Shown here: positions 39,643-47,641 of the stretch, one piece after another
How positions within the stretch are numbered: the first letter of the stretch is position 1
Layout: every line of letters starts with the position of its first letter
Assembly: GCF_015206885.1 (NCBI RefSeq)
Contig: NZ_JADEXY010000001.1
Span: 1 to 64,000 of the forward strand
Origin: Microcystis aeruginosa LEGE 91341
Lineage (GTDB): Bacteria > Cyanobacteriota > Cyanobacteriia > Cyanobacteriales > Microcystaceae
Length of the DNA: 64,000 nucleotides
Reading direction: 5' to 3'
The notes under the pieces: generated by a model
What the model was told of the DNA's origin: nothing
Seen by the model: the letters and a program-made list of their open reading frames with translations, nothing else
Databases searched by the model: none
Position numbers and translations under genes: made by a program

Positions 39643-39795
39643 GTTCTTAACTTCTTCTGCTCCGCACCTGCTGGTAATGATTTGGTAGTAGTGGTGAGCG
39701 ATGTTGCTTATCGAAAAAATCGGGTCTAAAACCTCGCCTTAAGGCGGAAAGTTTTTGGAGCGGGGCATAAATCCCCGTTACAAAAACGGCTTGCT

Positions 39796-39820
39796 TTCGG
39801 CTGAACTCACCGTCGAAGCC
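39796..39820. repeat. Short palindromic repeat shared with the IS1 relic
   Basis: The 25 bases here, read on the minus strand, match positions 54114-54138 inside the IS1 relic except for one base (GAGTTCAGCC against GAGCTCAGCC). They lie in the 322-bp gap after the RTX gene, which also holds small hairpins (CCTTAAGG; GGGGCATAAATCCCC) but no gene. Confidence 0.75.
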
Positions 39821-39904
39821 TGCCCCCTGCCTTCGTTAACGGATAGATGTTTTAATTTCTTCCCAACTAATTATCTGATCGGGATTTCTTTCATAATCAT
39901 TAAC

Positions 39905-40360
39905 CTAAAAAGATTTAATTGTGTTTAAAGATTCGGTAACGTGAGCTTTAAAATCTAACATAGAATCAAAAATATGTCTGACGATTCCCTCTTTATCAAT
40001 GATATAGGTAACTCGTCCGGGGAGGACGAACAAAGTAGAGGGAACACCGAATAACTTCCGCACTCGGTTATCGCTATCACTTAAAAGGGTGAAGGGAAGA
40101 TTATATTTTTGGGCAAATTGTTGATGGGATTGGGGACTATCGGCACTAATCCCAATAACTTCCGCACCCGCATCGGTAAACACTTCGTAACTATCGCGGA
40201 AAGCGCAGGATTCTGCGGTACAACCCGGAGTATCATCTTTGGGATAGAAATAAATTACTAGGGATTTTTTACCGATTAAATCGCCGATATTAACCGTTGC
40301 CCCTGTTTGAGAAGGAAGAGAAAAATTAGGAACTCGATCGCCTACTTTTATAGCTGCCAT
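39905..40360 (-). CDS. Peroxiredoxin, Bcp/PrxQ type
   Basis: A thioredoxin-dependent peroxidase of 151 residues. The peroxidatic cysteine is in DDTPGCTAESCAFRD, with the resolving cysteine five residues later (CxxxxC), as in PrxQ. It should detoxify hydroperoxides in the cytoplasm, and is monomeric in this group. The gene lies 50 bp after the ABC-F gene on the same strand. Confidence 0.94.
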   Translation of the reverse strand: MAAIKVGDRVPNFSLPSQTGATVNIGDLIGKKSLVIYFYPKDDTPGCTAESCAFRDSYEVFTDAGAEVIGISADSPQSHQQFAQKYNLPFTLLSDSDNRVRKLFGVPSTLFVLPGRVTYIIDKEGIVRHIFDSMLDFKAHVTESLNTIKSF

Positions 40361-40409
40361 AAGATTAATTAATCGATAGATAATTGTGGATAGGGTGATA
40401 CTTTACATT

Positions 40410-42104
40410 CTAACCTTTTTTGGCCTTTTGTTTAGCCCGTTTCGCGGCAGCTTTAGCCGCTTTTTCGGCTTCAATGCGTTTTTGTTCGGCTTTTTGTTTT
40501 TCTTCGTCTAGTTTTTCTAGATAATAGTGATAATCTCCCGCATAGACAATTAATTCCCCATCCCGAATCTCGACAATTTTGTTAGCTACCTGGGAGATAA
40601 AATAACGATCATGGGAAACAATTAAAACCGTGCCTTCATAAACTTTTAAAGCCGATTCTAACATTTCCTTGGCGGGAATATCGAGGTGATTAGTGGGTTC
40701 ATCGAGAATTAATAAGTTAGCGGGAGCAAGTAACATCTTGGCTAAGGCAAGACGCGCTTTTTCGCCACCACTCAAGGATTCTACTTTTTTTAATACCGTT
40801 TCCCCACTGAATAAAAATCGCCCTAAAAGACTGCGAACTTCCACATCTTTCCAATCGGGAACTTCATCATGAATGGTATTTAAAACAGTTTTAGTTAGGT
40901 CTAAAGCTTCCGCTTGGTTCTGCTCAAAATAACTAGGAATAACGTTATGTTTACCGATTTCGATCGAGCCTTCTGTGGGAGCTTCTAACCCAACGATTAA
41001 ACGTAAAAGCGTCGATTTTCCCGCACCATTCGGTCCTAAAAACGCCACTTGATCGCCCCTTTCTATTTCCAGATTTGCTCCCAAAAAGAGAATTTTATCA
41101 TCATAGATGTGAACGAGATTTTTAATCGTTACCACTTCTCTACCACTACGCACTGCTGGAGGAAACTGGAATTTTAAGGTACGCACATCCGCAATTGGTG
41201 CTTCAATTTTTTCTACCTTTTCTAATTGTTTTTCCCGGCTTTTTGCTTGGGTACTGCGGGTGGCACTAGCCCGGAACCGATCAACGAAAGTTTGCTGTTT
41301 TTCTAGTTCTTTTTGTTGACGTTCGTAGGCACTTAACTGAGCAGATTGTTGTTCGTATTTTTGCTGTAGGTAGGCAGAATAATTACCTAAATAAGTAGTA
41401 GAAACTCCCCTTTCAGTTTCGACAATTTTGGTACAGAGGCGATCGAGAAATTCCCGGTCGTGGGACACTATGACCATGGGAGTGGTTAAATCCTTGAGGA
41501 ATTTTTCTAACCATTCAATGGTTTCTAAGTCTAAATGGTTAGTTGGTTCATCGAGGAGTAAAATATCGGGAGTTTGCAGGAGAATTTTGCCTAAACTCAT
41601 CCGCATTTGCCAGCCACCACTAAAGGAACTTACCAAGCGATCGCCGTCATCAATAGTAAAGCCCATTTCTGGTAAAATTTTCTCGATGCGTGCTTCTAAT
41701 CCGTAACCATCTAACCCTTCAAATTGTCTTTGTAGGCGATCCAATTGATGAATTAAGCGATCTAATTCTTCAGGATCAGCTTTTTCCATCTGCTGGGGAA
41801 TTTCTATTAGTTGATGGTGGACTTGATTCGCTTCTTGAAACACCGTCCAAAATTCCTCGCGTACCGTCCGACGGGGATCCACTTCAAATTCTTGGGTAAG
41901 ATAGCCGATATGGAGACTGGTAGGACGGATGATCTCCCCGGCGGTGGGTTCCACTTCCCCCATAATAATCTTCAGTTGGGTGGATTTTCCAGCCCCATTG
42001 ACTCCCACCAACCCGATGCGATCGCCAGTTTTTACTTCCCAAGTGACATCTTTTAACACTTCTCCCGTCGGGTAAATCTTACTAATTTTCTCTAGTCGTA
42101 GCAT
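40410..42104 (-). CDS. ABC-F family ATPase
   Basis: A 564-residue soluble tandem ABC ATPase without membrane helices. Walker A motifs are GVNGAGKSTQLK and GPNGAGKSTLLR, and signatures are SFSGGWQMR and SLSGGEKARL. A linker of charged helices separates the two ATPases, and the C-terminus is a Lys/Ala-rich coiled coil. ABC-F proteins act on ribosomes (EttA, Uup, YheS types); the length and C-terminal coil fit Uup or YheS better than EttA. Confidence 0.93.
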   Translation of the reverse strand: MLRLEKISKIYPTGEVLKDVTWEVKTGDRIGLVGVNGAGKSTQLKIIMGEVEPTAGEIIRPTSLHIGYLTQEFEVDPRRTVREEFWTVFQEANQVHHQLIEIPQQMEKADPEELDRLIHQLDRLQRQFEGLDGYGLEARIEKILPEMGFTIDDGDRLVSSFSGGWQMRMSLGKILLQTPDILLLDEPTNHLDLETIEWLEKFLKDLTTPMVIVSHDREFLDRLCTKIVETERGVSTTYLGNYSAYLQQKYEQQSAQLSAYERQQKELEKQQTFVDRFRASATRSTQAKSREKQLEKVEKIEAPIADVRTLKFQFPPAVRSGREVVTIKNLVHIYDDKILFLGANLEIERGDQVAFLGPNGAGKSTLLRLIVGLEAPTEGSIEIGKHNVIPSYFEQNQAEALDLTKTVLNTIHDEVPDWKDVEVRSLLGRFLFSGETVLKKVESLSGGEKARLALAKMLLAPANLLILDEPTNHLDIPAKEMLESALKVYEGTVLIVSHDRYFISQVANKIVEIRDGELIVYAGDYHYYLEKLDEEKQKAEQKRIEAEKAAKAAAKRAKQKAKKG

Positions 42105-42234
42105 CGCTGATTTTTCTCCAGTCCTAGGCAGTTGAGGCAGTCCGTCTTTATTGTAACATTTAGTTAAGCTTTATCTGGTCTTTGTCAAGTTTTCTTGATT
42201 GAGCCACCTGACAGTATTTTTGATCTGAAAGAGA

Positions 42235-42378
42235 TAAGTAGCTGCTTATAATTAAATTAAAAATGGATTTTAGGTTCGATCCCCCCTTAGTCCCCCCTTA
42301 ATAAGGGGGGTGCCGATCCCCCCTTAGTCCCCCCTTAATAAGGGGGGTGTCTGATAATTTTTAACGCCTACCTACTTA
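42235..42378. mobile_element. MITE family B, copy 3 (144 bp)
   Basis: Ends TAAGTAGCTGC and GCCTACCTACTTA, in the opposite orientation to the copy at 8276. It has two C6/G6 hairpin units in the core. It ends 3 bp before the ATG of the CocE-type gene and so forms that gene's whole immediate upstream region. Confidence 0.85.
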
Positions 42379-42381
42379 ATA

Positions 42382-44025
42382 ATGTTTAATCCCTACCCCA
42401 TAAAAAAAGAAACAGCTAGTTTGATCACCAAAGATGGAATTAGTTTAGCTGCCGATATTTATCGTCCCGATAGTAGGGAATCTTTTCCTATTTTACTAAT
42501 GCGACAACCCTACGGAAAAACGATCGCTTCCACGGTGGTTTATGCCCATCCTAGCTGGTATGCACGTCAGGGTTATATTGTAGTAATTCAGGATGTGCGG
42601 GGACGGGGAAACTCGACGGGAAATTTTAATTTATTTGCCCATGAAATTAGCGATGGATTAGAAACTATTGAATGGGTTTTAACTATTCCTAATAATACGG
42701 GTGTGGTGGGAATGTATGGTTTTTCCTATCAGGGAATGACCCAATTATACGCGGCTGCTAATGGTCACGGCGCTTTAAAAACTATTTGTCCAGCGATGAT
42801 CGCTCACGATTTATATCGAGATTGGGCCTATGAAAATGAAGCATTTAATTTACAATATAATCTCGCTTGGGCAATACAATTAGCATCGGAAACAGCTAAA
42901 TTAAAAGGGGACGAAACTGCCTATCAAAAACTCTGGGTAGCTTCCCGAAATTTGCCCCTTTTTGATCCTGTTGCTGCCTCTCCCCAAATTTTACAGGATT
43001 TAGCCGCCGATTCTTTTTATCACGATTGGATTACTCGTTATCTTCCCGATGACTATTGGCAAAATTTATCACCGCAAAACCTTTTAAAAAATATCGATTT
43101 ACCGATGTTACATATCGGAGGTTGGTTCGATCCTCATCTCCGGGGAACTTTGAGTTTATACCAAGAAATGCAAGCGCGTTCTATCTATCCCCAACGACTA
43201 ATTATTGGTGCTTGGACTCATCTACCCTGGGGGAGAAAAGTAGGAGAGATAGATTATGGTCAACAGGCAATTAGTCCTGTGGATAAAATGCAGCTGCAAT
43301 GGTTTGATTATTTCTTAAAAGGTCAGGAAACGGAGTTATTAAAAAATTCTCCTATGTATCTATTTCAAATGGGGTCTAATCAATGGCGATATCTGGAAAA
43401 TTTTCCCAGAGAAAATCAGCAAATTTATTATCTTGCTAGTCAAGGTTTAGCCAATCTGCGCGAGGATGAGGGGAAATTAAGCGCGATTTTGTTAGAACCT
43501 GCGATCGAGGATACCATCGTTCACGATCCTTGGCGACCGGTCCCATCTTTAGGAGGTCATAGCGCCCTACCGGGGGGAATATTCGACCGCACCATGCTAG
43601 ACTGTCGCAGTGATGTGATTACCTACACTTCTCCCCCCCTAGGGAAAGATTTAACTATTTTGGGTAGTCCCCGTCTGGATTGTTATTGTCAAGCAGACGC
43701 GGTTAGTTTCGATATCTGCGCGGTGGTTTCTCAAGTTACCCCCGATGGTCGAGTTTTTAATATCACTCAGGGTTATAAACGGGTAAATAATCCCGAATTG
43801 CCCCTAAATATGGGCCTGCAAGCCACTTTTATCACTATTCCTCAAGGTCATAGCTTGCGTTTGAGTCTCAGTGCCTCTTGCTTTCCCGCACATCCCGTCA
43901 ACGCGGGAACCGGCAGCTATCCCCACGCAAGTCGAGCGATTGATTTTTTTAGTATCACAATTAAGGTTTTTTGTCAAGGAAATTTTCCTGCAAAATTGTT
44001 ATTACCTTTAGTCGGGGAAAGCTAA
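42382..44025 (+). CDS. CocE/NonD-family alpha/beta-hydrolase
   Basis: A 547-residue serine hydrolase of the X-Pro dipeptidyl-peptidase/cocaine-esterase group. The nucleophile is in GFSYQGMTQL, the acid is probably Asp in WFDPHLRG and the base His in WTHLPWG. The C-terminal jelly-roll domain (about 400-547) is typical. It has no signal peptide. The natural substrate is unknown. Its end overlaps the convergent neighbour by 18 bp. Confidence 0.9.
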   Translation: MFNPYPIKKETASLITKDGISLAADIYRPDSRESFPILLMRQPYGKTIASTVVYAHPSWYARQGYIVVIQDVRGRGNSTGNFNLFAHEISDGLETIEWVLTIPNNTGVVGMYGFSYQGMTQLYAAANGHGALKTICPAMIAHDLYRDWAYENEAFNLQYNLAWAIQLASETAKLKGDETAYQKLWVASRNLPLFDPVAASPQILQDLAADSFYHDWITRYLPDDYWQNLSPQNLLKNIDLPMLHIGGWFDPHLRGTLSLYQEMQARSIYPQRLIIGAWTHLPWGRKVGEIDYGQQAISPVDKMQLQWFDYFLKGQETELLKNSPMYLFQMGSNQWRYLENFPRENQQIYYLASQGLANLREDEGKLSAILLEPAIEDTIVHDPWRPVPSLGGHSALPGGIFDRTMLDCRSDVITYTSPPLGKDLTILGSPRLDCYCQADAVSFDICAVVSQVTPDGRVFNITQGYKRVNNPELPLNMGLQATFITIPQGHSLRLSLSASCFPAHPVNAGTGSYPHASRAIDFFSITIKVFCQGNFPAKLLLPLVGES

Positions 44026-44583
44026 ACCGCTGCGGGGATCGCGAATGTATAAACCTAACACCAAGGAGGAGATAACCGTATCCCACACGGGGGTGAATTT
44101 GGGAGCACCATCGACCCAATAATCCATAGTAATTAAACATTGAACCCCGGAACCAATACCCACGGCAATGCGCGAATAAGCGGGCCGATTTTCTTGGGGG
44201 TCGATGAATTGAATTTGCACCCAAACAATGCGGACAGTTTGGCGTTTTTCTTGGATAACTTCGCCGATTTCGTGAGGATTGCGGCTATCTTCACGAGCTA
44301 ACTTTTTGACCATTCCTTTCAGGGGTAATTCTTTCCAATCTCCGGGGGGAAGTAAATTATAGGAAACCTCTAAACGACAATCATCATCGGGGGGTTTTCT
44401 ATCCAAAAAACGAAAGGAATTATCATCGGGTTCAAAATGCCAATCTTGAGGAACTTCAAAGCGAACTGCACCGCGACCAGCTACAAAAATACTGTTACCC
44501 GGACTAGATTTCCAGTTATGATCTGGATTTAAGTCGAGGGTTTCTTTAATCCATTGCAGATTGTGTTTTTTCGATTTAGCCAT
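44008..44583 (-). CDS. Conserved hypothetical protein
   Basis: I do not recognise this 191-residue protein. It is soluble and acidic, and begins with a Lys-rich MAKSKKHNLQW followed by strand-rich sequence (RGAVRFEVPQDWHFEP). There is no signal peptide or membrane segment. The C-terminal third (GIGSGVQCLITMDYW, FTPVWDTVISSLVLG) recalls phage-tail-like or PsbP/Mog1-fold domains, but I would not assign it. It overlaps the CocE gene end. Confidence 0.7.
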   Translation of the reverse strand: MAKSKKHNLQWIKETLDLNPDHNWKSSPGNSIFVAGRGAVRFEVPQDWHFEPDDNSFRFLDRKPPDDDCRLEVSYNLLPPGDWKELPLKGMVKKLAREDSRNPHEIGEVIQEKRQTVRIVWVQIQFIDPQENRPAYSRIAVGIGSGVQCLITMDYWVDGAPKFTPVWDTVISSLVLGLYIRDPRSGLAFPD

Positions 44584-44693
44584 AGGGATAATCCTGCGGT
44601 AAGAATCGGACTATAGCTATAATTATACAGGCTTTTTCCTAAGAATTAACCAAAACTTCTATCCTCACCCTTAGGATAACTGCTGCATAATTT

Positions 44694-45653
44694 TTAAAAA
44701 TCCCACAGCACAGGATTATCATCTAAGAAATCAGTTACCTGTTTACCAATATTATCAATTAATTTTAGGTCTTCTGGGGTTAAATTAATTGTCATTGCTT
44801 GAGCGTTATTAACTGCTTGAGCGGCATTTCTTACCCCAGCAATTGCATTAGTTTGTGGTTGTTTAATTAACCAAGCAAGAGATAATTGAGCTAGGGAACA
44901 ATTATAGCCTTTAGCAATCGGTTCTAATTGAGTTAAAGCCGCTTGTACCCTCTGAAAGTTTTCGCCATGAAAAAGTTTATTTTTAATTCTATGATCCTCC
45001 GATGCTAACTGATAACCATTTCTAAATTTTCCTGTTAATAAACCTTGGGCAAGGGGAGAATAGGCCAAAATAGAAATATTATTTTCTATACAATAGGGCG
45101 TAATTTCCTTTTCTACCGAGCGCCAAAAGAGAGAATAGGGAGGTTGAATACTCTCAATTCTACCGTATTGACTGGCTTCTTCCAGTTGAGAGCGGGAGAA
45201 ATTGGAAACCCCGATAGCGCGAATTTTTCCCTGTGCTTTTAGATAATTAAGAGCGGCCATAGTTTCAGAAATAGGCACTATTTCCGTGTTCCATGAGCCA
45301 CTAGGCCAATGAATTTGGTAAAGATCAATATAATCAGTTTGGAGGTTTTTTAAAGAGCGATCACAAGCTGCGATCACTTCCTCATATTTGAGGTGATTAG
45401 CAAAGACTTTCGTGGCATAAATTACCCGTTCTCGCACATCTGCCAAAGCTTGAGCGACAATCGATTCCGAGTGACCTTCCCCGTAGATTTCGGCTGTATC
45501 TACAGTGGTAATTCCTGCCTCAAAAGCGGCACGAATAGCCCTAATACTTTCCTCATCTTCAATACCTGCCCACATCTTTTTTCCTGCTTGCCAAGTACCC
45601 ACGAGAAGGGGAGTAATTTCTATATTAGTCTGACCGAGATAGCGTTTTTGCAT
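44694..45653 (-). CDS. Aldo/keto reductase
   Basis: An NAD(P)H-dependent oxidoreductase of 319 residues in a TIM-barrel fold. The catalytic tetrad is readable as Asp and Tyr in DTAEIYGEG, Lys in YATKVF and His in DLYQIHWPSG. The cofactor region AIGVSNFSRSQL and the C-terminal AIAGVRNAAQ are normal. The substrate is unknown. Confidence 0.93.
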   Translation of the reverse strand: MQKRYLGQTNIEITPLLVGTWQAGKKMWAGIEDEESIRAIRAAFEAGITTVDTAEIYGEGHSESIVAQALADVRERVIYATKVFANHLKYEEVIAACDRSLKNLQTDYIDLYQIHWPSGSWNTEIVPISETMAALNYLKAQGKIRAIGVSNFSRSQLEEASQYGRIESIQPPYSLFWRSVEKEITPYCIENNISILAYSPLAQGLLTGKFRNGYQLASEDHRIKNKLFHGENFQRVQAALTQLEPIAKGYNCSLAQLSLAWLIKQPQTNAIAGVRNAAQAVNNAQAMTINLTPEDLKLIDNIGKQVTDFLDDNPVLWDF

Positions 45654-45699
45654 AACAGTTTTTTTGATGGGTGAGATATGCTTAGGGTTTTAGTCGAGT

Positions 45700-45891
45700 T
45701 TAGGGCTGAAAATCCCACTGGAAGAGGACTAAAGTGACAAGGATAAAAACTTTTACCAGTAGGGGTGTAAAGAACAAACTTAATAAGCCACAAAAAAGAC
45801 CTAATAAGCGGGTACTGAGGCTAATTATTTCGCCGTGAACATTATAGCTAATCGACAGGGAGATTAGGGCTAGGGTAAGGAGAAAAATCAT
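45700..45891 (-). CDS. Small membrane protein, unknown
   Basis: A 63-residue hydrophobic protein with two predicted membrane helices (MIFLLTLALISLSI and about 35-58). A clear AGGAAAG ribosome-binding site lies 6 bases before its ATG on the minus strand, which is the main reason for calling it. It lies between the aldo/keto reductase and a hairpin. I do not recognise the family. Confidence 0.5.
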   Translation of the reverse strand: MIFLLTLALISLSISYNVHGEIISLSTRLLGLFCGLLSLFFTPLLVKVFILVTLVLFQWDFQP

Positions 45892-45919
45892 AGTTTTCTT
45901 TCCTGAGTCTATCGAGCAG

Positions 45920-45945
45920 AAAAGCCGTGACCGCTCACGACTTTT
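45920..45945. terminator. Hairpin between small ORF and polysaccharide-export gene
   Basis: AAAAGCCGTGA and TCACGACTTTT form an 11-bp stem with one mismatch around a CCGC loop. The flanking A and T runs let it act on either strand. It is most useful as a terminator for the minus-strand export gene ending at 46012. Confidence 0.5.
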
Positions 45946-46011
45946 CGCCGTTTCTATATCTATTATTAGCTCGATTACTTAGCTAATGACATCGGGTTAA
46001 AGTAAACTTTT

Positions 46012-47475
46012 TTAACGGAAAAGATTTAAAAATCCGTTGAAGAGGCCTGTCAGACCAGTAAAAGGACTTAAAACCGTGCCGAGGGTGTCGGTGGCAGAGG
46101 CCAGATTGCTACGATGAACCACAACCACATCATTATTGCGGAGGATCGGGTTAGTTTTCTCGTTGATACCCTGGGAAAAATCGATGTTAATTGAGGTTTT
46201 GGTGACGGTTCCGTTAGGATTGAGACGAATTAATTCCACTGTGGACTGATTAGCGCGACGCTTATCAAAGTCTCCTGCGGTTAAAATTGCCTGATTGAGA
46301 GGGGTATTGGGAGGAACTTCAATTATCCCCGGTTTTTTCACCTCCCCGACCACTTTCACGTTAATGGTTTTAGGGGCAAAACTAGCCGATGCAAGGGTTT
46401 CCGATTCCTTGGCCGAGATTTCAGTCGCGGTGGGGATAATCACCGTATCTCCTTCTTGAAGAAAGATATCGCCAGTTATATCACCTTTTTCGAGCAAACT
46501 CCAGAGATCTACGGGGATTTTCTGCTGGGAACCGTCACGAGTATAACGCAGCACTTGCACCTGTCGGATATCGGCGAGGGGTTTGATGCCTCCCGCTTGT
46601 TGGATAGCTTGGGTTAGTCGGGCCGGTTGTCGTCGAATTCCCCGATTATTCTCTGTGGTAACGGTGTTAACTTGATTGGGGACAATACGATGAGACCCCG
46701 GGCGATAAACTTCTCCCACCACAGTAACATTAATTTCTCGATCGCTATCTAGTCCAAAATTGGCATCGGCTAATTGATTGACTTCCCCGACGCTAAGGGT
46801 CGTTTTAGTGGGAATAACGATGCTATCGCCATCTCTAAGGCTAATATCTTGGGTTTTATCGCCTTTTTGGATTAATTGCCAGAGATTGGCTTGAATTAGC
46901 TGTTCTTGTCCCTTGAGATTGCGTCGAATTTGAACTTGACCAATATCGGCCACCATAGTCACTCCCCCCGCTTGCCGGATTATTTCGGTCAATAGGGGCG
47001 TTTTTTGGCTTTGTTCGGGGTTAATTGTATAAGTACCCGGACGATTGATTTCCCCCGCGATGGCGATTTGCAGGGGCCGGGGGGTGAGAACGCTAACAGT
47101 AACCACGGGACGTTTGAGATAGGTGGTGTAACGTTTGGCCAGGGTTTGGCCGGCTTCGGTGACGGTCATTCCTTCCACTTTGACGCTACCAATTAGAGGT
47201 AAAGTTAGGGTTCCATCGGCTAAAACAAGGAAATCACCGCTTAAATCCGCGACTTGGTAGATGGTGACGCGCACTTTATCCCCTTCTCCTAGGGTGTAAT
47301 CTTTGCTTTCTGCGGGGATAGGGGCAATCGCTTCTTTAGGGGGTGCAGCGCTACTAGGAGGATTAGCTTGGACTGGGCGAGCTTCTAAGGAAGTTAGAGG
47401 GGCAATAGTGCCGATAATTAATAGATAACGTAGTGATTTGCTGATTAAATGCTGTAATTGGCTGCTATTTAACAT
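46012..47475 (-). CDS. Polysaccharide export protein (Wza/GumB type, SLBB repeats)
   Basis: An exported protein with a signal peptide (YLLIIGTIAPLTSLEA), a polysaccharide-export domain (YTLGEGDKVRVTIYQV, about 58-150), and about three SLBB modules, each starting with a VVGEVxxPG-type sequence, the last near 365-430. It should form the outer-membrane channel for exopolysaccharide export. The ATG at 47475 gives a normal signal peptide; a start at 47505 would add ten hydrophobic residues. No Wzc or other capsule gene is adjacent. Confidence 0.87.
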   Translation of the reverse strand: MLNSSQLQHLISKSLRYLLIIGTIAPLTSLEARPVQANPPSSAAPPKEAIAPIPAESKDYTLGEGDKVRVTIYQVADLSGDFLVLADGTLTLPLIGSVKVEGMTVTEAGQTLAKRYTTYLKRPVVTVSVLTPRPLQIAIAGEINRPGTYTINPEQSQKTPLLTEIIRQAGGVTMVADIGQVQIRRNLKGQEQLIQANLWQLIQKGDKTQDISLRDGDSIVIPTKTTLSVGEVNQLADANFGLDSDREINVTVVGEVYRPGSHRIVPNQVNTVTTENNRGIRRQPARLTQAIQQAGGIKPLADIRQVQVLRYTRDGSQQKIPVDLWSLLEKGDITGDIFLQEGDTVIIPTATEISAKESETLASASFAPKTINVKVVGEVKKPGIIEVPPNTPLNQAILTAGDFDKRRANQSTVELIRLNPNGTVTKTSINIDFSQGINEKTNPILRNNDVVVVHRSNLASATDTLGTVLSPFTGLTGLFNGFLNLFR

Positions 47476-47641
47476 GATTAATAGGATTAATTTTATCGTT
47501 AACATTGGCGATCAGTGTAGCACAAATAGTCGATCGCCTATGGAAACCCCCTGTAATATCGCATCTATCGAGAGTTACCGCTAACTGTAAGATAGTTTTA
47601 ATGATTGCCTGTATGTAAATGTAAAGGGGTATATTAATTTT

